A stretch of DNA of 64,000 nucleotides from 2-01-FULL-40-13 sp964433155 (GCA_964433155.1 CAYSQE010000001.1:124001-188000), one strand, 5' to 3'; counted from the first letter of the stretch, positions 32,175-41,211 are shown. Program-made: numbers and translations. The notes: generated from the sequence alone by a model not told the origin.

Positions 32175-33941
32175 CTAAAAATTAATTGTATCATTCTCTT
32201 CGCTTTCGATAAATCTGGATTTAACACTAAAGTTTGCTCTACCGAAGATGAATCGCCTGTTAGTATAGGTAATATATAGTCTCTCCTTTGCACGTGTGAT
32301 TCCTACATAAAAAAGCCTTCGTTCTTCTTCAAGCGAATGGACATCGTCTACAGATCTAGAATGGGGTAAAATCCCCTCCTCTACGCCAACTATAAACACA
32401 ACCGGAAATTCTAGCCCTTTTGCCTGGTGAAGCGTCATGAGTCTGATTCCTTCTTTTCCCTTAGATCGTTTCTCTCCTTCAAAATACTCAGACTCAACCA
32501 GAGCCACCTGTTCCAAAAATTCAGTCAATTTGGGAAAACGCATCGCCACGGATTTAAGCTCCTTTATATTTTCGAGACGGGCAAAATCCTCCTCGTCATC
32601 TGGATTATAAAATTCAAGATAGCGCGTTTCTTTAAAAATCTTTTCCATGAGATCTGCAGTTTCAATTTCATTTAACGACTTCTTTTTTTTAATAAAATCA
32701 ATGAATTGAGTAAAGCGTTTTTTACCCAGTTTCCTGATGCGGTCTTGAGATATCCCATCCTGTGGATTTGCAATCATACGCAAATAGGACAGTACATCTT
32801 TTATCTCTTTTCGCTCATAGAATCTCGTCCCTCCGACTAAAACGTAGGGAAGACTATAGTGTAAAAATGCTTCCTCGATGACGCGAGACTGAGCATTGGT
32901 CCGATAGAGAACCGCAAAAGAAGGAAGAACCAGCCTATCATTTAAGTCTTTTATCTTATTGGCTATAAATACCGCCTCTTCCTCCTCATTTTCTGCCTCA
33001 TAGTACTCAACTTCCTCACCCTTTCCATTCTTAGTAAATAGATTTAAGACAGGATGTGTTTGATTTTTTGAGATGACATTATAAGCAAAGTCCAGGATGG
33101 TTTGGGTCGAACGGTAGTTCTCCTCTAGATGGAAAATTTTTGTATCGGGAAAGTCTTCTCTAAATTTCTCAAGATTCCTCATGTCAGCCCCTCTCCATGA
33201 ATAGATACTTTGGGAAAAATCTCCAACCCCGGTAATATTTCTATATTTTTGCGCAAGGAGTTTTGTCAGAAGATACTGGATGTAGTTTGTGTCCTGAAAC
33301 TCATCAACCAAAAAATAGCGATATCTGTTTTGGTATCTGTCTAACACATTCTCATGCTGCAAAAAAAGCTTTACTATCTCGAGGATTAGATCATCAAAAT
33401 CAAGAGCGTTGTTTTTTTGCAACTCCTTTTCATATTCTACATAAACTTCTGCAACAAGTGGGGCGCTATAATCTGCAAAAAGTTCAAGATAACGATCAGG
33501 CGTGATATATTGATTTTTTGCCGCTGAAATGCGATTAAGAAAAAATGACGGCGTAAATTTTTTGCTATTAAGCTTTTTGATTATTTTTTTCATCAAACTG
33601 AATTGGTCGTCGTCATCGTAGATTGTAAACTGAGGGTCAACCCCCACATGGTAGCCATCGCGCCTTAAAATGTAACAACAAAATGAATGGAATGTGCCTA
33701 TATAGCCTAGCTTTTTTAACCCCATCCGCTCCTTCATCTCATTTGCAGCCTTATTGGTAAAGGTGATCATCACAATTTCAATTGGAGTCACCTTATGATT
33801 TTGAATCAAATTGAGAACTTTGTAAACCAAAACTCTTGTTTTTCCTGAACCAGCTCCAGCCAGAATAATAGATGGGCCTTGAACATGTTGTACTGCCTCA
33901 ATTTGTTGCTTATTCAAATCTTTAAATAAATCTTTAGACAT
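32175..33941 (-). CDS. UvrD/PcrA-family DNA helicase
   Basis: A 588-aa superfamily 1A helicase (3'-5'). Motifs: A-G-A-G-S-G-K-T-R (I), I-T-F-T-N-K-A-A (Ia), V-D-E-F-Q-D-T-N (II), G-D-F-S-Q-S-I-Y-S-W-R-G-A (III), E-E-N-Y-R-S-T (IV), T-L-H-Q-A-K-G-L-E (V) and V-G-I-T-R-A-K-E-R (VI). It is about 130 residues shorter than typical PcrA, ending soon after motif VI, so the C-terminal RNA-polymerase-binding tail is missing. A TATAAT lies 8 bases before its ATG. Confidence 0.9.
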   Translation of the reverse strand: MSKDLFKDLNKQQIEAVQHVQGPSIILAGAGSGKTRVLVYKVLNLIQNHKVTPIEIVMITFTNKAANEMKERMGLKKLGYIGTFHSFCCYILRRDGYHVGVDPQFTIYDDDDQFSLMKKIIKKLNSKKFTPSFFLNRISAAKNQYITPDRYLELFADYSAPLVAEVYVEYEKELQKNNALDFDDLILEIVKLFLQHENVLDRYQNRYRYFLVDEFQDTNYIQYLLTKLLAQKYRNITGVGDFSQSIYSWRGADMRNLEKFREDFPDTKIFHLEENYRSTQTILDFAYNVISKNQTHPVLNLFTKNGKGEEVEYYEAENEEEEAVFIANKIKDLNDRLVLPSFAVLYRTNAQSRVIEEAFLHYSLPYVLVGGTRFYERKEIKDVLSYLRMIANPQDGISQDRIRKLGKKRFTQFIDFIKKKKSLNEIETADLMEKIFKETRYLEFYNPDDEEDFARLENIKELKSVAMRFPKLTEFLEQVALVESEYFEGEKRSKGKEGIRLMTLHQAKGLEFPVVFIVGVEEGILPHSRSVDDVHSLEEERRLFYVGITRAKERLYITYTNRRFIFGRANFSVKSRFIESEENDTINF

Positions 33942-33965
33942 AGACTATAATTATAAACATCAATA

Positions 33966-34076
33966 TAATACGAATCTACAAATAATATGCAAATGATGCG
34001 AATGTGCTAATTCAGATTTTAAAGCTATTATTAGCACATTGGTAGATTCGCATAGAAATTCGCATCATTCGTATTA
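33966..34076. repeat. Intergenic inverted-repeat element, copy 1
   Basis: A 111-bp element with terminal inverted repeats TAATACGAAT/ATTCGTATTA and an inner pair AATGTGCTAAT/ATTAGCACATT around an 18-nt loop. The arms contain two further inverted pairs (ATGATGCGAAT and CGAATCTAC with their complements) in crossed order, allowing alternative cruciforms. It fills most of the gap between the divergent uvrD-like and tpiA genes. The core CTAATTCAGATTTTA and ATTATTAG recur in copy 2 at 39266-39344. Confidence 0.75.
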
Positions 34077-34081
34077 CATAT

Positions 34082-34726
34082 ATGAGGTATTTCATCGCCA
34101 ACTGGAAAGCAAATAAAGATCTAAATGAAGCATTTCAATGGATTGATACATTTATAAAATTACAACTTAACAACGGCCGTGTAAAAGTTGTGATATGCCC
34201 ACCCAGTCCGCTCCTTTATCCGCTGAAAGAGAGAATAAAAAACAGTAATATTGAACTTGGTGCTCAGGACATCTCACAATTTGAAGAAGGAAAATACACA
34301 GGAGAAATCACAGCCAAAACGCTTAAAGGGCTAGTCGATTATTCCATAGTTGGACACAGTGAGCGTCGAAAATACTTTAATGAAGATTATGATACTCTTT
34401 CTAAAAAGGTTCTACTAGCAAAAAAATATGATATCGAGCCAATTTTTTGCATCAGGGGAGTAGAAGACAAAATTCCTCAAGAAGTAAACATTGTCACATA
34501 TGAACCAGTCTATGCCATAGGAACAGGCGATAATGAATCACCAGAAATAGTATTGAAAGTAAAAAAAAGTTTAAAGTTAGACGAGGGAAAATTTTTCCTA
34601 TACGGCGGAAGTGTCGACAAAAACAACGTTGAGTCTTATCTGACTACTTTGCAGATTGATGGGTTTTTAGTTGGAACGGCTTCTTTAGATCCAGAAGAAT
34701 TTTTTGCAGTAGTAAAAAAAGTATAA
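34082..34726 (+). CDS. tpiA: Triosephosphate isomerase
   Basis: A 214-aa TIM that interconverts dihydroxyacetone phosphate and glyceraldehyde 3-phosphate. Catalytic residues are present: Lys in N-W-K-A-N, His in V-G-H-S-E-R-R and Glu in Y-E-P-V-Y-A-I-G-T-G; the phosphate loop is Y-G-G-S-V. It is shorter than bacterial TIM (about 250) and near the archaeal length, with a deletion between the His and Glu motifs. It is followed 6 bp later by the LCP gene. Confidence 0.93.
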   Translation: MRYFIANWKANKDLNEAFQWIDTFIKLQLNNGRVKVVICPPSPLLYPLKERIKNSNIELGAQDISQFEEGKYTGEITAKTLKGLVDYSIVGHSERRKYFNEDYDTLSKKVLLAKKYDIEPIFCIRGVEDKIPQEVNIVTYEPVYAIGTGDNESPEIVLKVKKSLKLDEGKFFLYGGSVDKNNVESYLTTLQIDGFLVGTASLDPEEFFAVVKKV

Positions 34727-34732
34727 AATAGA

Positions 34733-35764
34733 ATGTTTGGCTCATTTAAAACAAAGATCATCATTTTCCTCATAGTTTCTTTCATTTTATTATTTTTTTT
34801 GCTCAAACCCCACTATCTATTTTTAACTAAAACATTACGAATTTCCCCTCTGAAAACTTTATTTTCCCTAGGTTCTTTAAGATCATATGATGACCAAGTT
34901 GCAATTTTAATTTTGGGTATCTCAGGAGGCAATCATGAGGGTCCAAATCTCTCTGACTCAATCATTGTAATCAACTATGATCTTCGCTCTCATAAGCTTA
35001 TAACTATATCACTACCCCGAGACATCTGGAGCGATACTCTCAAAGATAAGATCAATACAGCCTATTCTTATGGCGAAGCAAAACAAACACATGGAGGTCT
35101 TAAATTGGCAAAAGCTGAAATTGAAGCTGTGGTTGGAATGCCAATCCATTATGCTGCGGTCATAGATTTTGATAAGTTTAAAGAACTCATAGATTTTATC
35201 GACGGAATCGACGTTAACATCGAGCGTTCATTTGAAGACAAAAGATTTCCTATCCAAGGGCGAGAAAATGATGAATGCGGCGGTGACCTCGAGTATCTCT
35301 GCCGTTATGAAACTGTGTCGTTTACTAAAGGCAAAATTCATATGGATGGTGTAACTGCTTTAAAATTCGTCCGTTCACGAAATGCTACTGGTGAAGAAGG
35401 CAGCGATTTTGCTAGAAATAAAAGGCAACAAAAAATCCTTGAGGCTATAAAAAATAAACTTTTTTCAAAGGTTAAAACTCTCGATCTATCATATCTGAAT
35501 AGTCTATATAAAGTAATTGACAAATTGATAATTCGCGATATCGAAAATCAACAGATTGCCTTAATCGCAAGAAATATTCTGCTTTCAAGAAATTTTTCTC
35601 AAAAACAGATCAATTTGAGTCAGAACTTTTTTAGCGTACCTGACCCAACTTACTATGACGGACATTATGTCCTTATTCCCAAAGATGGTAATTACAATAA
35701 AATACACCACTACATTAGCTGCCTAAAACAAAAAGGAGAAAAAGATAACCAAGCCTGCAACTGA
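34733..35764 (+). CDS. LytR-CpsA-Psr (LCP) family protein
   Basis: A 343-aa membrane protein with an N-terminal helix (about 8-28) and an extracellular LCP domain. Family residues include I-L-I-L-G-I-S-G-G, then D-S-I-I-V-I-N-Y-D, S-L-P-R-D-I-W and K-F-V-R-S-R. LCP enzymes transfer lipid-linked glycopolymers onto peptidoglycan or proteins, so this may finish the products of the glycosylation genes at 45-49.6 kb. Its 3' end overlaps the convergent LPETG-protein gene by 42 bp. Confidence 0.88.
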   Translation: MFGSFKTKIIIFLIVSFILLFFLLKPHYLFLTKTLRISPLKTLFSLGSLRSYDDQVAILILGISGGNHEGPNLSDSIIVINYDLRSHKLITISLPRDIWSDTLKDKINTAYSYGEAKQTHGGLKLAKAEIEAVVGMPIHYAAVIDFDKFKELIDFIDGIDVNIERSFEDKRFPIQGRENDECGGDLEYLCRYETVSFTKGKIHMDGVTALKFVRSRNATGEEGSDFARNKRQQKILEAIKNKLFSKVKTLDLSYLNSLYKVIDKLIIRDIENQQIALIARNILLSRNFSQKQINLSQNFFSVPDPTYYDGHYVLIPKDGNYNKIHHYISCLKQKGEKDNQACN

Positions 35765-36376
35765 AAATATGATAAGCGTATTTCTTAAATAACCTGTTTC
35801 AGGAAGCTGACTTATAGTTGTTGGTGATAAGTTAAGAGCAGACGTAGGTTGAAATATCTCATAATTAGTCGGGCTTATCGCAGTCAATATTACCTCAGTT
35901 GGCGAAGGCGAAGGTTCTAAAGATGGCTCAACTATTTGTGTTGGGAAAATAGTCTCCTCTACTGTTGGAAAAATGGTTGGTTCAACAGAAGGTATTTTTT
36001 CTGTAGGAATAGTTGTAACGTTTGCTGTAATGGGTGACTTTTTAGGACTTGGTAAAACATTGCTTTTTTTTTCAGAGGTTGATTTCAAGTTGATATAACC
36101 TAAAAGCGTAATAGCGCCAAAAACAACTAACAAAATTATTAAGACTGAAAGAATAATTACATTTTTCCTTTGCTGTGGTGGCTTTTCGGGTTGAACAACT
36201 TGTGAAGGGGAGGTGATATTGGACCCAACCTCTTCAAATTGAGGAATAGTTGGTGGAGCTGGTGATTTACTTGATTTCTTTAATAAATAAATCTCGTAGA
36301 TTAAAAATCCAAGCGTTACTAAAAACGCAACCAACCCAACTTTATTCACTGAAGACAAAAATTCTACAATATCCAT
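35723..36376 (-). CDS. LPxTG-type surface protein
   Basis: A 217-aa protein with hydrophobic segments near 14-31 and 74-95 and a long Pro/Thr/Ser/Glu-rich stretch (about 105-185). The C-terminus is L-P-E-T-G followed by a 22-residue hydrophobic tail. This is a sortase sorting signal, and a sortase is encoded at 18578-19327. The usual positively charged residues after the hydrophobic tail are missing, as the protein stops at F-S-F-L-F. The Pro/Thr stretch likely acts as a wall-spanning stalk or O-glycosylation region. Confidence 0.75.
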   Translation of the reverse strand: MDIVEFLSSVNKVGLVAFLVTLGFLIYEIYLLKKSSKSPAPPTIPQFEEVGSNITSPSQVVQPEKPPQQRKNVIILSVLIILLVVFGAITLLGYINLKSTSEKKSNVLPSPKKSPITANVTTIPTEKIPSVEPTIFPTVEETIFPTQIVEPSLEPSPSPTEVILTAISPTNYEIFQPTSALNLSPTTISQLPETGYLRNTLIIFSVAGLVIFFSFLF

Positions 36377-36401
36377 AATTCCATTTTAAGTCAAAGAAGA
36401 A

Positions 36402-37709
36402 CTAAAATGCAATAAGAATGCCTAGTCCTATAACTACTAAGCTCATACTTGCGATACCCAACGGAAATAAATTCAACCCGCTGGTTGGCGGTGTAACTGT
36501 AAATGTTGCAGGTTGAGTAATATATGGAGAGTATGATACTGTGGGAGTTGAGATGGGTGTTGAATATACAGTCGGAGCTAAAGTTAAGGTGGGGGTTGCT
36601 TCTGCTGTTGCTTCTCCCAACACCTGTTCACCCGATTTTGCTATGGTAAATTTTCTTACCAGTTGAATTTTTTTTCCTGCCTGATCTTTTGTTGTAATCG
36701 TAATTATGTGTTCTCCGGGCAATAGTTCACGCGTAACTAATACCCTCCAAATACCATCTTTATCTACCTTAGCCCTATATTCATTACTAGTTTCTGATTT
36801 AATAACCACCATTACCTCTTCGCCTGGAATGGCAGTACCCTTAATTAATGGACTGTCACCTGGGATGATTGCTCCGTCCTTTGGGTAAAGTATCTGAACT
36901 CTATCATTTTCAAGTAGTTTTTTTCCTGAGGATACCGATAACACATCTTCACTGTTTTCGAAATTGTAGTCTTTGCCTATTATGATCGTTTGAGGCAGGG
37001 GACTTAAATCTTTTACACGAAGAGAGATCGAGGTTTTCTCTTTTTCCTCACTTTTGATTTCGAGCTTGACTAAATCATTAAGATCAATGTTTTTGATCTG
37101 TAAACTATCATTATCGATGATAAAGTTAAGAGGGATTAACCATTCGCCAGTCTGTTTTGATAACGCAAGAAGGGGAATCGAGTTTTCGAAAAAAAGCCTA
37201 ATCACTGCATTTTCAAGAGGTATTCCATTGCTATTGATTAACCTTCCATATGCTGGTCTAAGATCTGCATTCGCTGAAAGAATGGTTGGCGTCTTAAATG
37301 AAAAAGGTTTTTGTTCAGAACTTTCAACTATTTGATTATCACTTACTATTTTGTAGAAATAAGTCGTGCCCGGCTGTAGATTTCTTAAGATTACGTAGTG
37401 ATTATAAAAGTGATTTTTTTTATCTTGAAGGTCTCTTTCATCTTGTGATATCTTGCTTAAGTTGCTTTCACTCTCACCAAAAATTACCCATCCCAGCTCT
37501 TTTTCTGTGGTTTGCCAAAAAACACCAGCCTGATTTTGCGCGAGGTTCACTGTTGCAAACTGCTCAACAGTTTTTTTATTGGCTTTTGAAGGAATAGAAA
37601 ACAAACTAAAAAATTTAGCGATGCTAAAGATTATCAAAATAAGAAAAACGATTAACAGAGGTGTTGGTATTTTCGTTTGCCTGGGAAAAAAATATTTCGA
37701 GTAAGTCAT
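36402..37709 (-). CDS. Surface protein with Ig/FN3-like domains and C-terminal anchor
   Basis: A 435-aa protein with an N-terminal membrane helix (about 17-36). A fibronectin-like domain follows, with G-T-T-Y-F-Y-K-I near residue 105. A bacterial Ig-like domain lies at about 285-345 (G-T-A-I-P-G-E-E-V, then the G-I-W-R-V strand). A Pro/Thr/Ser linker and P-P-T-S-G precede a final hydrophobic segment. The P-P-T-S-G-L-N-L end resembles a diverged sorting signal. It lies 25 bp downstream of a pilus gene set and upstream of the LPETG gene, all on one strand. Likely a surface adhesin or spacer. Confidence 0.65.
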   Translation of the reverse strand: MTYSKYFFPRQTKIPTPLLIVFLILIIFSIAKFFSLFSIPSKANKKTVEQFATVNLAQNQAGVFWQTTEKELGWVIFGESESNLSKISQDERDLQDKKNHFYNHYVILRNLQPGTTYFYKIVSDNQIVESSEQKPFSFKTPTILSANADLRPAYGRLINSNGIPLENAVIRLFFENSIPLLALSKQTGEWLIPLNFIIDNDSLQIKNIDLNDLVKLEIKSEEKEKTSISLRVKDLSPLPQTIIIGKDYNFENSEDVLSVSSGKKLLENDRVQILYPKDGAIIPGDSPLIKGTAIPGEEVMVVIKSETSNEYRAKVDKDGIWRVLVTRELLPGEHIITITTKDQAGKKIQLVRKFTIAKSGEQVLGEATAEATPTLTLAPTVYSTPISTPTVSYSPYITQPATFTVTPPTSGLNLFPLGIASMSLVVIGLGILIAF

Positions 37710-37710
37710 A

Positions 37711-37896
37711 TCACGGTGTTCTTCCTTCTAGGGTATTTAATACCTTTTGATTGATTTTAAAATCTATTGTTTCGAGAGACTGAAGACTATTCTCGAAAGA
37801 TGTACGCGTTTTAATTCTATAAATATCCAGCAACATCCAGGCTAAAATTGTCAAAAATACAGTAAGCGAAATCCAAAATAATTCCTTTTGGCTCAT
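37711..37896 (-). CDS. Small single-pass membrane protein
   Basis: A 61-aa protein with one hydrophobic segment (about 6-24) and a polar C-terminal part. It overlaps the PilO-like gene by 4 bp and is followed 1 bp later by the Ig-like surface protein gene, so it is a true operon member. I do not recognise a family. A pilus assembly or inner-membrane accessory role would fit its place after pilN/pilO-like genes. Confidence 0.55.
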   Translation of the reverse strand: MSQKELFWISLTVFLTILAWMLLDIYRIKTRTSFENSLQSLETIDFKINQKVLNTLEGRTP

Positions 37897-38471
37897 AGAT
37901 AATATCCTTCTACCTGCAATTTAATATTTAAAGTTGAGCTTTGAGACGACTCACTCTCCTCCCTAGAAAATTGCAAATCTGGGATAAGTTTTAATCGTCT
38001 TTGTTCATACATTTTTTTAACAAAAAGCAGCGTTTCCTCAAACGTTCCTTTAAGATTCATATTGACTATGAATGACTTTATTTTTTTTAGCGTTCCAGTC
38101 TCTTTTAAGTTTATATCAGAAACTTCGACTCTGTTAGCCAACAATTTCCCTTCATCACTAGAAACATTGATATCGCTTAGTACTTTATTTACTTCAGGTT
38201 TTTTAGCAATAGCTTCTCCTAATAAAATAAAACCTTCCCTATTTGATTCTAAGATTGTTTGTGTATCTATAATTTTATCTATCTGCTCTTCATATAAAGC
38301 ATTTGTCTTCTTAAGCTCCTCTATTTTCCTGTTCGCCTCAAACACTGAAAGAAGGTTTGGTCGAATAACAAAATAAATAAAAAATGAAAAAATAAAAAAG
38401 AAAGCAATTGCATAGCCATAATCCTTTGTTTTTTTTGTAAATAGTTTTTTAAGTAAGGAAGATTTTTCCAT
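37893..38471 (-). CDS. PilO-like pilus assembly protein
   Basis: A 192-aa protein with a membrane helix (about 20-40), a coiled-coil segment (about 45-75) and an alpha/beta domain. This is the plan of PilO, the inner-membrane partner of PilN in type IV pilus alignment complexes. Sequence motifs are weak, so the call rests on architecture and on the PilN-like gene next to it (1-bp overlap). The main pilus genes are 13 kb away on the opposite strand. Confidence 0.6.
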   Translation of the reverse strand: MEKSSLLKKLFTKKTKDYGYAIAFFFIFSFFIYFVIRPNLLSVFEANRKIEELKKTNALYEEQIDKIIDTQTILESNREGFILLGEAIAKKPEVNKVLSDINVSSDEGKLLANRVEVSDINLKETGTLKKIKSFIVNMNLKGTFEETLLFVKKMYEQRRLKLIPDLQFSREESESSQSSTLNIKLQVEGYYL

Positions 38472-38998
38472 TAACTTTTTTTGAATTTATTAAATTCAAA
38501 TGAAAATTCTAATCCGATATCGCTTTTTTTAACATATTTCAACTCAATTTTTTCAAATTTCTCTTCTTTTTTTAAACGCGATAAGAAGAATTTAATAGAT
38601 TGAAAATCTCCAGTGTATCCCGTCATCGATAAACCATCTTTAGAAATCTGTAATTTTTTTAGAAAAAAATTTTCGGGAAATAAAGATAATATATAATCAG
38701 TTTGGGAAATAAACGTTTGTTGGTTGTTGGTAATTGACTCTACTTGATCGAGTTTAAAAGCGATGGTTTTTGCTTCTTTTATGAGCGGTTGAGAAACCTC
38801 AATTATTTCTCTTTTCTGATTAAGAGAATCTTCTAAATCCACTATCTCTTGGTCTACCCTGAATCGATACAAAAATACTCCGATGACCACAATTTGAGTA
38901 ATGACAAGAATATAACGTAAATAGTTAAGAGTAAAATAGATTACTTTATCTAAAGGCTTCTCTTTTTTCAGCGTTAGTAAATTGATGTTGTATTTCAT
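38471..38998 (-). CDS. PilN-like pilus assembly protein
   Basis: A 175-aa protein starting M-K-Y-N-I-N-L-L, close to the I-N-L-L-P motif by which PilN binds PilM. One membrane helix (about 28-47) and a periplasmic-type domain with coiled coil follow. It overlaps the S20 gene by 4 bp, an unusual link between a ribosomal protein and pilus assembly. Its PilM-like partner could be the protein at 58165-58998 or the one at 19329-21356. Confidence 0.68.
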   Translation of the reverse strand: MKYNINLLTLKKEKPLDKVIYFTLNYLRYILVITQIVVIGVFLYRFRVDQEIVDLEDSLNQKREIIEVSQPLIKEAKTIAFKLDQVESITNNQQTFISQTDYILSLFPENFFLKKLQISKDGLSMTGYTGDFQSIKFFLSRLKKEEKFEKIELKYVKKSDIGLEFSFEFNKFKKS

Positions 38999-39243
38999 TT
39001 ATGTAATACTGCGGAAGCCATAGATTTTAACCTGCTTCCTTTATTTTTATGAATTATTTTTTGTTTGATAGCTTTATCAATCGCTCTGTAGGCTTTTTTT
39101 AAAAGGTCTGCGGCCTTTACACCTTTTTTATGTTTTTTTACCTCATCAATAGCTTTTTTATAGGCCAATTCATATTTTTTATTCCGTTTTGTTCTTTTTT
39201 TGTCCTGTCTCAATTTTTTCTTGGCTGATTTTATTATAGGCAT
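38995..39243 (-). CDS. rpsT: 30S ribosomal protein S20
   Basis: An 82-aa lysine-rich protein with the S20 pattern: M-P-I-I-K-S-A-K-K-K-L-R-Q-D at the start, repeated basic helices and a K-G-S-R-L-K-S-M-A-S tail. It binds 16S rRNA early in small-subunit assembly. Normally a stand-alone gene; here its stop overlaps the pilN-like ATG by 4 bp. The inverted-repeat element at 39266-39344 lies just upstream of its start. Confidence 0.92.
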   Translation of the reverse strand: MPIIKSAKKKLRQDKKRTKRNKKYELAYKKAIDEVKKHKKGVKAADLLKKAYRAIDKAIKQKIIHKNKGSRLKSMASAVLHK

Positions 39244-39265
39244 AGATCACAACCTCCTTCCTATA

Positions 39266-39344
39266 CTACGAATTACGAATCTATACGAATTTACTAATTC
39301 TGATTTTATTCGTATATTCGTATGCATTATTAGTAATTTCGTAG
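39266..39344. repeat. Intergenic inverted-repeat element, copy 2
   Basis: A 79-bp element with outer inverted repeat CTACGAA/TTCGTAG and inner TTACTAAT/ATTAGTAA around a 30-nt loop that itself holds ATTCGTAT copies. It shares CTAATTCWGATTTTA and ATTATTAG with copy 1 at 33966-34076. It lies directly upstream of rpsT, so it may influence that promoter or act as a terminator for the gene upstream. Confidence 0.72.
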
Positions 39345-39350
39345 GAAATA

Positions 39351-39818
39351 TTAAATCTCATACTCTTTATCAAATACCTTTTCTCCATAATCTCCATTAA
39401 ATTTCAAATTTAATTTGATATTTCCCACCACTTGATGATAAATGCATGTCCCTGAGGAACATGTACCTAGTGTAAGCGTTTTGTCGACTTCTGATTCTTG
39501 TTTGGTTAGCTCAACTGTTCCTATAACTCCCTGCAAACCTTGCTGTTTAGTTTGATATGAGAGTTCGTAGTCAATTGATTCAGTACCTGTGGGAATACTT
39601 TTAATTTGCAGTACAACTTCTCTACCGGCGGAAGAAACAACTAGATCTACCTTGACGCTTTCATCGACGGTTGGGATGACTACCTCTGTTGGCAACAATT
39701 CTTCAGTTTTATCATTTGATTTAGATCCACCTCTACCTGAAATCATCACAACTCCTAGCAATAATAATATACCAATTGCCACCCCACCAATAATTAATCT
39801 GTTTCTCTCTATTTTCAT
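39351..39818 (-). CDS. Membrane-anchored protein of unknown function
   Basis: A 155-aa protein with an N-terminal membrane helix (about 9-27), a Pro/Thr/Glu linker and a small beta-rich domain containing two cysteines (T-C-S-S-G-T-C) that could form a disulfide. No family recognised. It follows glyS by 7 bp on the same strand, so it is probably carried on the glyS transcript. Confidence 0.6.
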   Translation of the reverse strand: MKIERNRLIIGGVAIGILLLLGVVMISGRGGSKSNDKTEELLPTEVVIPTVDESVKVDLVVSSAGREVVLQIKSIPTGTESIDYELSYQTKQQGLQGVIGTVELTKQESEVDKTLTLGTCSSGTCIYHQVVGNIKLNLKFNGDYGEKVFDKEYEI

Positions 39819-39825
39819 AAATTTT

Positions 39826-41211
39826 TCAAATTAATAGTTTATTTTTAAGATAATCGTTTAGATTATCAGTCTTTACTCTTTCCTGTTTCATCGTATCTCT
39901 GTCCCTAACGGTCACCGCTTTATCTTTTAAACTATCATAATCGACAGTAATACAATATGGTGTGCCTATCTCATCTTGTCTTCTATACATCTTACCAATA
40001 TTTCCAGCGTCATCAAACTCAACAGTATAAGATTTTTTTAAATCTTTATAGACTGATCTCGCCACACTCTTTAATGTATCATCTTTTTGCAGTGGGAACA
40101 CGGCGACTTTAACAGGGGCTAATCTGGGACTGATCTTAAGATACGTTCTCAACTTTCCATTTACTTCTTCTTCTCTGTATGCGTCAACAAGCAGCATAAA
40201 AAACAACCTGTTGACGCCAACTGCTGGCTCGATCACATGGGGAATAATTTTTTTTCCGGTTTGTGCATAAACGTATGATAGGTCTTTCCCTGAGAATTTC
40301 GCATGTTGTTTTAAATCATAGTCGGTTCTATAGGCAATCCCCCACAATTCTTTGAATCCGAAAGGAAATTTGTAGTCTAAATCATACGTCTCTTTACTAT
40401 AATGGCTTCTTTCTTTATCAGTATGTTTTCGCCATTTAAGATTTTTATCGTCAACTCCAAGACTTTTCGTGATAAAGCTCCACATTGCTTCCTGCCAGTC
40501 TTTAAAAAGTTTTTTCCAGTCAGTAATATCCGGATCAAAAAAATATTCTATCTCTGCCTGCTCCATCTCAAATGTGCGAAAGATAAATTGGCCCGTTGTA
40601 ATCTCGTTTCTGAAACTTTTACCTATCTGACCTATTCCAAAAGGAAGTTTTATCCTGTACGTATCGATAACATTCTTAAAATGTGAAAAAATTCCTTGAG
40701 CAGTCTCTCCACGAAGATACACTTTGGATTTTTCTCCAGCAATAACTCCTAAGAATGTTTCAAAAAGAAGATTAAATTTTTTTGGTGCAGAAAGTTTGTT
40801 GCCATCTGGACTTTTAATATTATGTTCATCAATGAATTTTCCCATCTGCTCAATAGTTAGATCTTCTACAATAATATTTGTATCCTTGCCTCTACTATCA
40901 AGCCATGCCTCAATAATGTGATCTGCTCGATAACGCTTGTGTGAAACAGTATCTTCAACCAATGGATCGTTGAAAAAGCCAACATGGCCGGATGCAATCC
41001 ATGTTTGGGGGTGAAGAATGATTTGTGTATCGATTCCAACCATATCGCCTCTTTTGTGAATGAATTCTTTCCACCATACGTTTCGAATATTTCTCAAGAG
41101 TTCAGCGCCAAGAGGGCCATAGTCATAGGCATTAGCTAAACCTCCATAGATATCAGAAGACGCATACACAAATCCTCTTCTTTTACAAAGCGCGACTATT
41201 TTATCCATCAT
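39826..41211 (-). CDS. glyS: Glycine--tRNA ligase (alpha2 type)
   Basis: A 461-aa class II synthetase of the homodimeric kind. It starts M-M-D-K-I-V-A-L-C-K-R-R-G-F and has G-P-L-G-A-E-L, then R-G-E-T-A-Q-G-I-F and F-R-N-E-I motif 2, with E-P-A-V-G-V-N-R near motif 3. It lies 22 bp downstream of a 178-aa unknown gene, and both are controlled by a glycine T-box upstream. So this synthetase is made when tRNA-Gly is uncharged. Length is normal for the type. Confidence 0.95.
   Translation of the reverse strand: MMDKIVALCKRRGFVYASSDIYGGLANAYDYGPLGAELLRNIRNVWWKEFIHKRGDMVGIDTQIILHPQTWIASGHVGFFNDPLVEDTVSHKRYRADHIIEAWLDSRGKDTNIIVEDLTIEQMGKFIDEHNIKSPDGNKLSAPKKFNLLFETFLGVIAGEKSKVYLRGETAQGIFSHFKNVIDTYRIKLPFGIGQIGKSFRNEITTGQFIFRTFEMEQAEIEYFFDPDITDWKKLFKDWQEAMWSFITKSLGVDDKNLKWRKHTDKERSHYSKETYDLDYKFPFGFKELWGIAYRTDYDLKQHAKFSGKDLSYVYAQTGKKIIPHVIEPAVGVNRLFFMLLVDAYREEEVNGKLRTYLKISPRLAPVKVAVFPLQKDDTLKSVARSVYKDLKKSYTVEFDDAGNIGKMYRRQDEIGTPYCITVDYDSLKDKAVTVRDRDTMKQERVKTDNLNDYLKNKLLI

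Noticed and set aside
33942..34081. tRNA or small RNA gene in the uvrD-tpiA gap
   Set aside because: No cloverleaf or T-arm GTTCRA motif; the sequence is explained by the inverted-repeat element.
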